Source of the DNA: Penium margaritaceum
Taxonomy: Eukaryota; Streptophyta; Zygnematophyceae; Desmidiales; Peniaceae
Assembly: GCA_023375785.1 (NCBI GenBank)
Contig: SZWC01001200.1
Coordinates: 213,330 to 236,250, forward strand
Direction of reading: 5' to 3'
Length of the DNA stretch: 22,921 nt
This document shows, piece after piece, positions 1 to 9,684 of this stretch (position 1 is the stretch's first letter; each line of letters starts with the position of its first letter). The notes under the pieces were generated by a model, which was not told the origin of the DNA, did not search any database, and worked only from the letters and a program-made list of their open reading frames with translations. A program made the translations under genes and the position numbers.

Positions 1-1069
1 CACAACTCTGGCACAACTCTGGTACAACTCTGGCACAAGTCTGGCTCAACTCTGGCACAACCCTGGCTCAACTCTGGCACAACTCTGGCACAAATCTGGC
101 AAAACTCTGGCACAACTCTGGCACAACCCCGGCACAACTCCAGCACAAATCCAGCACAACTCTGACACAATTCTGGCACAACTGTGGCACAACCCTGGAA
201 CAACTCTGGCACAACCGTGGCACAACCCTGGCAGAAATCTGGCACAAATCCTGCAAAAACCTGGCACAAACCTGGCACAACTCTTGCAAAACGGTGGAAC
301 AACTCTGGCACAACTCTGGCACAACTCTGGCACAACTCTGGCACAACTCTGGTACAACTCTGGCACAACTCTGGCTCAACTCTGGCACGACACTGGCACA
401 ACTCTGGCACAACTCTGGCACAGCACTGGCAAAACTCTGGCAAAACTCTAGCACAAACTCTGGCACAACTCTGGCACAACTCTGGCTTAACTCTGGCACA
501 ACTCTGGCACAACTCTGGCACTACTCTGGCACAACTCTAGCACAACTCTGGCACAAGTCTGGCACAACTCCAGCACAACACTGGCACAACTCTGGCACAA
601 CTCTGCCACAACTCTGCCACAACTCTGCCACAACTCTGGCACAACTCTGGTACAACTCTGGCACAACTCTGGCTCAACTCTGGCACGACACTGGCACAAC
701 TCTGGCACAACTCTGGCACAACTCTGGCTTAACTCTGGCACAACTCTGGCACAACTCTGGCACAACTCTGGCAGAACTCTGGCACAACTCTGGCACAACT
801 CTGACACACCTCTGGCACAGCTCTGGCACAACTCTGACTTAACTCTGGCACAAGTCTGGCACAACACCGGCACAACTCTGGCACAACTCGCGCACAACTC
901 GCGCACAACTCTGGCACAACTATGGAACAGTTCTGGCCCAGCTCTGGCACAGCTCTACCACAACTTTGGCACAACTCTGGTACAACTCTGGCACAACTCT
1001 GGCACACCTCTTGCACAACTGTGGAACAACTCTGGCACAACTCTGCCACAACTCTGCCACACTCTGGCA
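1..1069. repeat. 11-bp tandem minisatellite, unit ACAACTCTGGC
   Basis: The stretch is a head-to-tail array of an 11-bp unit, about 97 copies, with variants such as ACAACTCTGGT, TCAACTCTGGC, ACAACTCTGCC and ACAACTCGCGC. Because 11 is not a multiple of 3, every frame cycles through an 11-residue peptide and stays open for long distances; these frames are not genes. A longer pattern including a CACGACACTGG variant recurs near 383 and 681 (offset 298 bp), so some multi-unit duplication has occurred. The array passes directly into the 14-bp array at about 1069 without unique sequence. The left end of the array lies outside the window. Confidence 0.95.
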
Positions 1070-2954
1070 AAGGCGCAGGCACGCAGGCGCAGGTGCAGGC
1101 ATGCAGCCGCTAAGGTGAAGGCGTTGGCACGCAGGCGCAAAGGCGCAGGTGTGAAGGAGCAGGCGCAAATGTGCAGGCGCGAAGGTGCATGCGCAAAGGC
1201 GCAGGCACACAGGTGCAGGCGCAAAGGCACAGGCGCACAGACGCAGGCGCACAGGCGCAGGCACACAGGCGCAGGCGCACGGGCGCAGGCGCACAGGCGC
1301 GGGGGCAAAGGCGCGGGCGCAAAGGCACAGGCGCAAAGGTGCAGGTGCAAAGGCGCAGGCGCAGAGGCGAAGGCGCAAAGGCGCAGGGGCAAAGGCGCAG
1401 GGGCAAATTCGCAGGCACAAATGTGCAGGTGCAAAAACACAGGTGCAAAGGCACATGCGCACAGGCGCAGGCGCAAAGGTGTAGGAGCAAAGGCACATGC
1501 ACAAAAGGGCAGGTGCAAAGGTGCAGGCACAAATGTGCAGGCGCAAAGGCGCAGGTACAAAGGTGCAGGCGCAAAGGCGTAGGCGCAAAGGCGTAGGCGC
1601 AAAGGCGCAGGCGCAAAGGCGCAGGCGCAAAGGCACAGGCGCAAAGGTGCAGGTGCAAAGGTGCAGGCGTGAAGGGGCAGGCGTAAAGTCGGGGGCGCAA
1701 AGGCGCAGGCCCAAAGGTGCATTTGCAAAGGCGCAGGTGCACACGCCCAAGTGCAACGGCGCAGGCACAAAGGCGCAGGTGCACAAGCGCAGGCACGCAG
1801 GCGCAAAGGCGAATGCGCAGGCACGCAGGTGCAAACGCACGGGCGCAAAGGTGCAGGCAGAAATGTCCAGGCGCAAAGGCGCAGGCGCAAAGGCACAGGC
1901 GCAAAGGCACAGGCGCAAAGGTGCAGGTGCAAAGGCGCAGGCGTCAAGGCGCAGGCGCAAAGGCGTGGGCGCAAAGGCACAGGCGCAAAGTTGCATTTGC
2001 AAAGGCACAGGCGCACACGCCTAAGCACAACGGCACAGGCGCAAAGGTGCAGGCGCAAAGGCACAGACATAAAGGCGCAGGCGCAAAAGCGCAGGCGTAC
2101 AGGCGTAGGCGCACAGGCGCAGGGGCACGGGCAGAGGCACACAGGAAAGGGGCAGGCGCAAAGGGGCAGGCGCAAAGGCGCAGGCGTAAGAGCGCAGGCA
2201 CAAAGGCGCAGGGACAATGGCGCAGGGGCAAAGGCGTAGGCGCATAGGCGCAGGTGCAAAAGCGCAGGCGCAAAGGCGCAGGGGCAAAGGCACAGGGGCA
2301 CAGGTGCAGGGGCAAAGGCGCAGGTGCGGGCGTAGGCGCGGCCGCAGGCGCGGGCGCAGGCGCAAAGGTGCAGACACAAATGCGCAAGCGCAAAGGCGCA
2401 GGCGCAAAGGCACAGGTGCAAAGGCGCAGGCGCAAAGGCGCATGTGCAAAGATGCAGGCACAAAGGCGTGAGCCTAAAGGCGCAAGTGCAAAGGCGCAAG
2501 CACAAAGGCTCAGGCGCAAAGGCGTAGGCACAAGGCGCAGGCGCAAAGGTGCAGGTGCAAAGGCGCAAGCACAAAGGCGCAGGCGCAGTGGGGCATGCGC
2601 AAAGGCGCAAGGCTCAAAGGCACAGGGGAAAAGGCACAGGGGCAAAGGCACAGGCACCAAGGTGCAGGCGCGGGAGCAGGCACAGGCACAGACCCGGGCG
2701 CAGGGGCGGGCGCAGGCGCAAGGGCGCAGACACAAAGGGGCAAGCGCAAAGGCGTAGGAGCAAAGGCGCAGGCACAAAGACGCAAGCCGAAGGCGCAGGC
2801 GCAGAGTTGCAAGGGTACAGGCGCAGATGTACACACACAGGCGCACAGGCACAGGTGCAAAGGGGTAGGCGCAAAGGGGCAGGCGCAAAGGTGCAGGCGC
2901 AAAGGCGCAGGGGCTGTGGTGTAGGGGCAAAGGCGCAGGCGCAAAGGCACAGGT

Positions 2955-3092
2955 GCAAAGGCGCAGGCGCAAAGGGGCAAGCGCACAGGTGCAGGCGCAC
3001 AGGCGCAGGCACACAGGTACAGGCGCACAGGCTCAGGTGCAAAGGCGCAAGTGCAAAAGCGCAGGTGCAAAGGCGCAGGGGCAAAGGCGCAG
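2955..3092. repeat. 138-bp segment duplicated at 3403-3540 (left copy)
   Basis: Positions 2955-3092 and 3403-3540 are identical by eye over 138 bp, including irregular variants such as a GCACACAGGTACAGG stretch and GGCTCAGGTGC. The offset is 448 bp, exactly 32 units of 14 bp. The two copies flank the homogeneous block, so the block and its edge behave as a larger repeat unit. Confidence 0.9.
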
Positions 3093-3412
3093 GGGCAAAG
3101 GCGCAGGGGCAAAGGCGCAGGGGCAAAGGCGCAGGGGCAAAGGCGCAGGGGCAAAGGCGCAGGGGCAAAGGCGCAGGGGCAAAGGCGCAGGGGCAAAGGC
3201 GCAGGGGCAAAGGCGCAGGGGCAAAGGCGCAGGGGCAAAGGCGCAGGGGCAAAGGCGCAGGGGCAAAGGCGCAGGGGCAAAGGCGCAGGGGCAAAGGCGC
3301 AGGGGCAAAGGCGCAGGGGCAAAGGCGCAGGGGCAAAGGCGCAGGGGCAAAGGCGCAGGGGCAAAGGCGCAGGGGCAAAGGCGCAGGGGCAAAGGCGCAG
3401 GGGCAAAGGCGC
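3071..3412. repeat. Homogeneous block of about 24 identical 14-bp units
   Basis: Within the degenerate 14-bp array this block consists only of the perfect unit GCAGGGGCAAAGGC, repeated about 24 times without a visible substitution. Neighbouring units on both sides differ from each other at several positions. Such uniformity indicates very recent expansion, by slippage or unequal exchange, or an assembly reconstruction of a collapsed repeat. Each unit contains a GGGG tract and a GG pair, so the + strand could in principle fold into G-quadruplexes. Confidence 0.93.
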
Positions 3413-3540
3413 AGGCGCAAAGGGGCAAGCGCACAGGTGCAGGCGCACAGGCGCAGGCACACAGGTACAGGCGCACAGGCTCAGGTGCAAAGGCGCAAGT
3501 GCAAAAGCGCAGGTGCAAAGGCGCAGGGGCAAAGGCGCAG
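3403..3540. repeat. 138-bp segment duplicated from 2955-3092 (right copy)
   Basis: This is the right-hand copy of the 138-bp segment. Identity stops at 3541, where the sequence changes to a GTGCC variant, while the left copy runs on into the homogeneous block. Confidence 0.9.
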
Positions 3541-6500
3541 TGCCAAAGGTGTAGGGGCAAAGGCACAGGCGCGGGCGCAGGCATGGGCACAGGCGCAAAG
3601 GCGCAGACACAAAGGCGCAAGTGCAAAGGCGCAGGCGCAAAGGCACAGGCGCAAAGGCGCAAGCCAAAGGTGCAGACGCAAAGGCGCCGGTGCAAAAGGC
3701 GCAGGCACAAAGCCTCAGGCGCAATGGCCCAGACGTAAAGGGGTAGGCGTAAAGGCGCAGGCAAAAAGGCGCAGGCGCAAAGGCGCAGGCGCAAAGGCAC
3801 AGGATCAAAGGCGCAGGCGCAAAGGAGCAGGCGCAAAGGCGCAGGCACAAAGGTGCAAAAGTACATGCAAAGGTGCCCAGCCGCAATGGCAAAGGCGCAG
3901 GCATGTAAATGCAAACGCGTAGGCGCAAAGGTGCAGGCGCAAAGGCGCAGGCACAAAGGCACACGCACAAAGGTGTAGGCGTAAAGGCGCAGCCGCAAAG
4001 GCGCAGCCGCAAAGGTGCAGGCGCAAAGGCGCAGGCGCACACGCCCAGGCGCAAAGGCGCAGGCGCAAAGGTGCAGGCGCAAAGGGGCAGGCGCAAAGGC
4101 GCAGGCGCAAAGGCACTCGCGCAAAGGCACATGTGCAGAGGGCAGACGCAAAGGCGCAGGCGTACAGTGCAGGCAAACGGGCACAGGCGCACAAGCACAG
4201 GTGCAAAGGGGCAGGCACAAAGGGGCAGGCGCAAAGGCGCAGGGGCAATGGCGCAGGCGTACAAGCGCAGGCACAAAAGTGCAGGCGCAAAGGCGCAGGG
4301 ACAAAGGCGCAGTCGCACAGGCGCAGGCGCAAAGGTGCAGGCGCACAGGCGCAGGCGCACAGGCGCAGGCGCAAAAGCGCAGGCGCAAACGCGCACGGGC
4401 AAAGGCGTATGGGCAAAGGTGCAGGGGCAAAGGCACAGGTGTGGGCGCAGGCGCGGGTGCAGGCGCGGGCGCAGGCGCAAAGGTGCAGACACAAAGGCGC
4501 AAGCACAAAGGCGGAGGCACAAAGGCACAAGCGCAAAGGCGCGAGCCAAAGGTGCAAGCGGAAAGGCGCAAGCACAAAGGCGCAGGTGCAAAGGCGCAGT
4601 CGCAAAGGCTCAGAAGCAAAGGCTCAGGCGCAAAGGCGCAGGTGCAAGACGCAGGCGCAAAGGCACAGGCGCAAAGGCGCAGGCGCAAGGGCGCAAGCGC
4701 AAAGGTGCAAGCACAAAGGCGCAGGCGCAGAGGCGCACGTGCAAAGACATAGACCCAAAGGCGTAGGGGCAAAGGCGCAGGGGCAAAGGCGCAGGCACCA
4801 AGGCACAGGCGCGGGTGTAGGCCCCGACGCAGGCACGGGCGTAGGTGCAAAGGCGCAGGCGCAAAGGCGCAAACACAAAGGCACAAGTGCAAAGGCGCAT
4901 GAGCAAAGGCGCAGGCGCAAAGACACAAACCAAAGGAGCAGGCGCAAGGGCGAGGGGGCACAGGCGCAGGCGCACAGGCACAGGCGCACAGGCACAGGTG
5001 CAAAGGGGCAGGTGAAAAGGGGCAGGCACAAAGGTGGAGGCGCAAAGGGGCAGGGGCAATGGCACAGGGGCAAAGGCACAGGCGCAAAGGCACAGGTGCA
5101 AAGGCACATGTGCAAAGGCACAGGCGCACAGGCGCAGGTGTACAGGCTCAGGTGCAAAGGCGCAGGTGCAAAAGCACAGGCGCAAAGGCGTAGGGGCAAA
5201 GGCGTAGGGGCAATGGTGCAGGGGCAAAGGCACAGGCGTGGGCGCAGGCGTGGGCGCAAGCGGAAAGGCGCAGACACAAAGACGCAAGCACAAAGGTGCA
5301 GGCGCAAAGGCACATGCGCAAAGGCGAAAGCCAAAGGCGCAGGCGCAAAGGTGCAGTTGCAAAGGCGTAGGCGCAAAGGCACAGGTGCAAAGGCGCAGGC
5401 ACAAAGGCGCAGGCTCAAAGGCGCAGGCACAGAGGCGCAGGCGTAGAGGCGCAGGCACAAATATGCAGGCTCAAAGGCGTAGGGATGAAGGCGCAGGGGC
5501 AAAGCCGCAGGCACCAAGGCGCAGGCGGGGTCGCAGGCCCGGGCGCAGGCGCAGGTGCAGGTGCAAAGGTACAGGCGCAAAGGCATAGACACAAAGGCGC
5601 AAGCGCAAAGGCACAAGAACAAAGGCGCAGGTGCAAAGGCACAAGCCAAAGGCGCAGGTGCAAAGGCTCAGGCGCACAAGCGCAGGCTCAATGTTGCATG
5701 TGCAAATGTTCGCGTGCAAAGGCGCAGGCGCAAAGGCACCGGTGCAAAGGCGCAGGTGCAAAGGCGCAGGCGCAATGGCGCAGGTGCAAAAGGGGCAGGC
5801 GCAAAGGCGCAGGCGCAAAGGCGCAGGTGCAAAGGTGCAGGCCCAAAGGCACAGGCGCAAAGGCACAGGTGCAAAGGCGCAGGCACAAAGGTGCAAGCAC
5901 AAAGGCGCAGGCGCACAGGCGCAGGCACGCAGGTGCGAAAGCGAAGGTGCAGGCGCGCAGTCGCAGAGTCGCAGGCGCAAAGGTACAGGTGCAAAGGGGC
6001 AGGCGCAAAGGGGCAGGCGCAAAGGAACAGGCGCAAAGGCAAAGGTGCAAAGGCGCAGGTGCAAAGCCACATGTGCAAAGGCACAGGCGCAAAGGTGCAG
6101 GTGCAAATCCGTAGGCGCAAAGGCGCAGGCACGCAGGCACAGGTGCAGGCATGCAGCCGCTAAGGTGAAGGCGCTGGCGCGCAGGCGCAAAGGCGCAGGT
6201 GCGAAGGAGCAGGCGCAAATGTGCAGGCGCAAAGGCGCATGCACAAAGGCGCAGGCATAAAGGCGCAGGTGCAAAGGGGCATGCACAAAGGCGCAGGCAC
6301 ACAGGTGCAGGCGCAAAGGCACAGGCGCACAGACGCAGGCGCACAGGCACAGGCGCACAGGCGCAGGCGCACGGGTGCAGGCACATAGGCGCAGGCACAC
6401 AGGCGCGGCGCAAAGGCGCAGGCGCAGAGGTGCAGGTGCAAAGGCGTAGGTGCAAAGACAAAGGCACAAAGGCGCAGGGGCAAAGGCGCAGGGGCAAAGT

Positions 6501-7269
6501 CGCAGGCACAAATTTGCAGGTGCAAAAACACAGGTGCAAAGGCTCATGCACACAGGCGCAGGCGCAAAGGTGCAGGAGCAAAGGTGCATGCGCAAAAGTG
6601 CAGGTGCAAAGGCGCATGCGCAAAGGCGCGGCCGCAAAGGTGGAGGCGTGAAGGCGCAGGCGCAAAGGTACACGCTAAAGGCGCAGGCGCAAAGGCATAG
6701 GCGCAAAGGTACAGGCAAAGAGGTGCTGGCGCAAAGGCGCAGGTGCAAAGGGACAAGCGCAAAGACGCAGGCGCAAAGGCACAGGTACAAAGGCGCAGGC
6801 ACAAAGGTGCAGGTACAAAGGCGCAGGCGCAAAGGTGCAGGCGCACAGACGTAGGCACAGGCAGGCAGGCGCAAAGTTGAAGGCGCAGGAGCGCAGGCCC
6901 AAAGGTGCAGACGTGAAGGCGCAGGGGCAAAGGAGCAGGTGGAGAGGCGCATGTGCGAAGGCATAGGCACAAAGGTGCATGCGCAAAGGCACGGGCGCAC
7001 AAGGGCAGGCGCAAAGGCGCAAAGGCACAGGTGCAGGCGCACAGGAGCAGGCGCACAGTCGCAGGCGCACAGCCGCAGGCGCACAGGCGCAGGCACAAAG
7101 GCGCAGGTGCACTGTGCAGGCGCAAAGGCACAGGCGTAAAGGCGCAGGCGCAAAGGCGCAGGCGCAAAGGCACAGGGGCAAAGGCGCAGGGGCAAGGGTG
7201 CAGGTGCAAAGGCGCAGGCGCAAAGGCACACTCAGAAAGGCACAGGCGCAAAGGCACGGGCGCACAGGC

Positions 7270-7288
7270 GCAGGGGCGAAACCCCTGC
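7270..7288. other. Perfect hairpin at the 14-mer/15-mer array junction
   Basis: GCAGGGG (7270-7276) and CCCCTGC (7282-7288) form a perfect 7-bp inverted repeat around the 5-nt spacer CGAAA. It lies exactly where the 14-bp array ends and the minus-oriented 15-bp array begins. It could be a fold-back rearrangement scar. A transcription terminator is not a sensible reading in this eukaryotic context. Confidence 0.6.
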
Positions 7289-7712
7289 CAGTGTCGCAAC
7301 TTCCAATGTTGCACCTGCCAGTGTTGCAACTGACAGTGTTGCAACTGCCAGTGTTGCAACTGCCAGTGTTGCAACTGACAGTGTTGCAACTGCCGGTGTT
7401 GCAACTGACAGTGTTGCAACTGCCAGTGTTGCAACTGCAAGTGTTGCAACTGCCAGTGTTGCAACTGCCAGTGTTGCAACTGCCAGTGTTGCAAGGGCTA
7501 GTGTTGCAACTGCCAGTATTGCAACTGCCAGTGTTGCAACTGCCAGTGTTGCAACTGCCAGTGCTGCAACTGCCAGTGTTGCAACTGCCAGTATTGCAAC
7601 GGCTATTGTTGCAACTTCCAGTGTTGCAACTGCCATTGTTGCAACTGCCAGTGTTGCAACTGCCAGTGTTACAGCTGCCATGGTTGCAACTGACGGTGTT
7701 GCAACTGCCAGT
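7282..7712 (-). repeat. 15-bp minisatellite, reverse orientation, about 28 copies
   Basis: Head-to-tail units of TGCCAGTGTTGCAAC on +, the reverse complement of the unit found at 17841-20822. Because 15 is divisible by 3, every frame encodes a repeated pentapeptide (LPVLQ-like on +, ATLAV-like on minus) and stays open; this is not coding evidence. The array stops in mid-unit at 7712, directly against the TG of the outer element's LTR, so that element appears to have inserted into this array. Confidence 0.95.
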
Positions 7713-8607
7713 TGTTAAAAATCATGTCTTTTGTACTGACTTGTACTTCTTGTTATGTTGTCAAGGTCTACTGACTGCAGTTAACAAAGAAAAACAAAAC
7801 AGCCAAAAAAAGAGAAGAAGGCAAGAAGGCTGCGAGAGAGGTGGCCAGCCTCTCTCCTAACCTTCTACCTATCCTGTTTTGTCTATTCCTATGGGAGCGG
7901 GGTCCGGTGAGAGATTATGGGCTGACCCGCTTGGGTGTCCCACTTATCCTAGCCCGGCCGCAGCTCGATGTTGTCGTTATCGGAACGTGGACTACTTATT
8001 CCAGTACTGATTGCGCAAATCACGGAAGTGGCTTCGGAGGTCTGATCAGCGAGCGACGAGGGCGAAGGATGAGGACGTGGACCATCGATCGACGATGTGG
8101 CAGATTGATCGCCTCGATCGATCAACACCGTCGACTGATGTCCGGACTGGAGCAGAGGGAGGAGGACAGGGGCCGAGCGAGGACGCGCAAGGATCGCGCG
8201 ATCTGTCACAACGGCGTGAGCCAAGACACGAAAGAGGAGGACAGGTACTTCTCCCCTCACAAGACACCTCGCAAGACTTAGGATTTTTCCTGGATTACCA
8301 AGTGCAGGGACCAGGGACAGAACGTAGGAGGTAAAACTAGTACTTAGTCCAGTCTTGCATGTCAGTCTTCTTTAGCTTCGTTTGTACTCATTTCTTGATC
8401 ATTTCAAGTGAGATTTGAAGCTCTGGATTAAGCAAAGTCCCCTCTTGAATCTCAGTGTATTTCTAAAGAGTGAATGTCTGGAAGAGGGATGAAAGAGTGA
8501 GATAGGTGGAGCTGGTCTTCTCCACTGCATTACCTGGATGCTCTAAGCTGTGAATACTTGTTGTTGCATGAAAGCAGAAGATACTACTGGATTTGCAATT
8601 TTTTACA
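7713..8607 (+). mobile_element. 5' LTR of outer Copia element (895 bp)
   Basis: The 3' boundary is fixed by the PBS two bases downstream: the LTR ends TTTTTTACA at 8607. The 5' boundary is where the 15-mer array breaks, at TGTTAAAAATC (7713). The termini are an imperfect inverted repeat: TGTTAAAAA at the start against TGTAAAAAA as the complement of the end. The LTR includes an A-rich stretch (about 7787-7835) and a CpG-rich part with repeated ATCGAT/GATCGATC palindromes (about 8080-8125). Open frames of 70-150 codons here overlap on both strands and show no recognisable domain. No second copy of this LTR lies in the window, so the left boundary rests on the termini alone. Confidence 0.8.
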
Positions 8608-8609
8608 TT

Positions 8610-8621
8610 TGGTATCAGAGC
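8610..8621 (+). promoter_or_regulatory. Primer-binding site, initiator tRNA-Met (outer element)
   Basis: TGGTATCAGAGC is complementary to the 3' end of plant initiator tRNA-Met and is the standard minus-strand primer site of plant Copia elements. It lies two bases after the LTR's terminal ACA. This fixes the orientation (+) of the outer element. Confidence 0.93.
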
Positions 8622-8733
8622 AGGGCTGCGTATTTAAGCTTCAACAGTACCAGTTGAAATCTCTTCAGTGAAGATTGACATCTCATGACATCAGAGCAAC
8701 CGTGACAAATCAAACTCATTATCTGTGGCAACC

Positions 8734-9684
8734 ATGGCCACAGTTCAGGATGGAAACTTCAAGATTCCCCCATTCGATGGGGACGACAACCACATCTTTG
8801 CATTTAACATGCAAATGCTGTATCTCAACAAGGGACTATGGGGAGTGGTGTCAGATCCTGCAACAGAGACACTTGATCCCGCAGCAACAGCTGAGCAAAG
8901 ATTACACTGGCAACGACAATGTGATCAAGCCTTTTCTCTCCTTGCCATGCAACTGAACGGCAGACTCAAGTTTCTGATCAGAGACAACAACCCTGATCTC
9001 AACCCACAAGTGGCTTGGAAATCTCTGTATGACCGCTACAACAAAATAACAAACACTGAGCTTGCCAACCTTCTGACAGAGTTTCATGGCCTGAAGATGG
9101 AGATGGAGACAAAACTTGAAGATCATGTTGCACACCTCAAGACTCTTGGGAACCGGAACAAGGCAATTGGTGAACCTATTTCAGAGAGGACCATGGTACT
9201 AACATTGTTTCGTGGTCTACCTCCCAGATTCAAAGATAGACAGTTGACAGAATGACTGAACTCAAGGAGCAGTCAAGACCTTTTTAAGATGAAATCAATG
9301 CGTTGAAAGCAGGCATGGGAGCCCTTGCCACAATGGTGCAGAATGGAGCAGCTGACCAGGAAGCCACTGCTAATGCCATCGCTGCAGCAACTGCTGCTGC
9401 AACAAGGATGACCAACACGGATGCTCTGACACTCGATAAAGCATACGAAACCCTCCTGATTTCTGAAGAAAATTTTCACAAAGCTGGAGGAGGAGACGTT
9501 GCACTCTACAAAATGTATCAAAACCCAGTCTCTCAACGGTTCAAGAAGTTTGAGACCTATGGTAACAGGAGACATGGTCAAGGAAACCTTCCCAACAATC
9601 ATCAAGACCTGCACTACAACAACGGCAGGCACTTTACGAGACCAAGCAATGCCTCTCCCAGCAGGACTGGAAGACATGGCCAAG
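8734..9684 (+). pseudogene. gag: Copia gag, 5' part (outer element), frameshifted and interrupted
   Basis: Capsid polyprotein of the retrotransposon, UBN2/retrotran_gag type. The start is the ATG at 8734 in an ACCATGG context, about 110 bases after the PBS. The first 174 codons have the features of this family: an N-terminal DGxNFxIPPFDGDD-like segment, W residues in KGLWGVV, then SLYDRYN and LTEFHGLKM. That frame ends at TGA 9253-9255. The reading continues one frame over (from about 9246), where TAA at 9285-9287 also interrupts it. The rest (ALATMVQNGAADQ, a helix-rich alanine segment, then a basic region) runs to 9684. There the inner element is inserted. The same frame resumes after the target duplication at 16264. 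Confidence 0.85.
9680..9684. repeat. Target-site duplication CCAAG, left copy
   Basis: Five bases, CCAAG, immediately before the TG of the inner element's left LTR. The matching copy is at 16259-16263. Five bp is the normal Copia integrase stagger. Confidence 0.95.

Larger units (their letters stand above)
1070..7281. repeat. 14-bp GC-rich tandem minisatellite, unit GGCGCAAAGGCGCA
   Basis: About 6.2 kb of degenerate 14-bp units. The unit reads as two GGCGCA hexamers, with AA between the pair. The + strand is almost free of T, and it is G-rich relative to C. Common variants swap GCGC for GCAC, GTGC or GGGC. All three stop codons contain T, and on the opposite strand stops appear on + as TTA, CTA or TCA, so a T-free strand has no stops in any of the six frames. 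This explains the many overlapping frames of up to about 700 codons here. Higher-order repeats and a homogenised block lie inside and are listed separately. I see no gene in it. Confidence 0.95.

Noticed and set aside
1070-7281. Long open frames encoding Cys/Leu/Ala/Pro-rich or Arg/Gly/Ala-rich proteins of up to about 700 residues
   Set aside because: They overlap in all six frames, follow the 14-bp repeat exactly, and are open only because the strand lacks T. No domain or non-repetitive segment is present.
7282-7712. CRISPR-like array
   Set aside because: Units are contiguous with no spacers, the genome context is eukaryotic, and there are no cas genes.
7841-8281. Frame of 146 codons in the outer LTR
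   Set aside because: It lies wholly within the LTR, overlaps frames on both strands, and has no recognisable features.
8610-8621. Partial tRNA gene, also at 15597-15608
   Set aside because: Only the 12 bases complementary to the tRNA 3' end are present, at the position of a retrotransposon PBS, with no cloverleaf around them.
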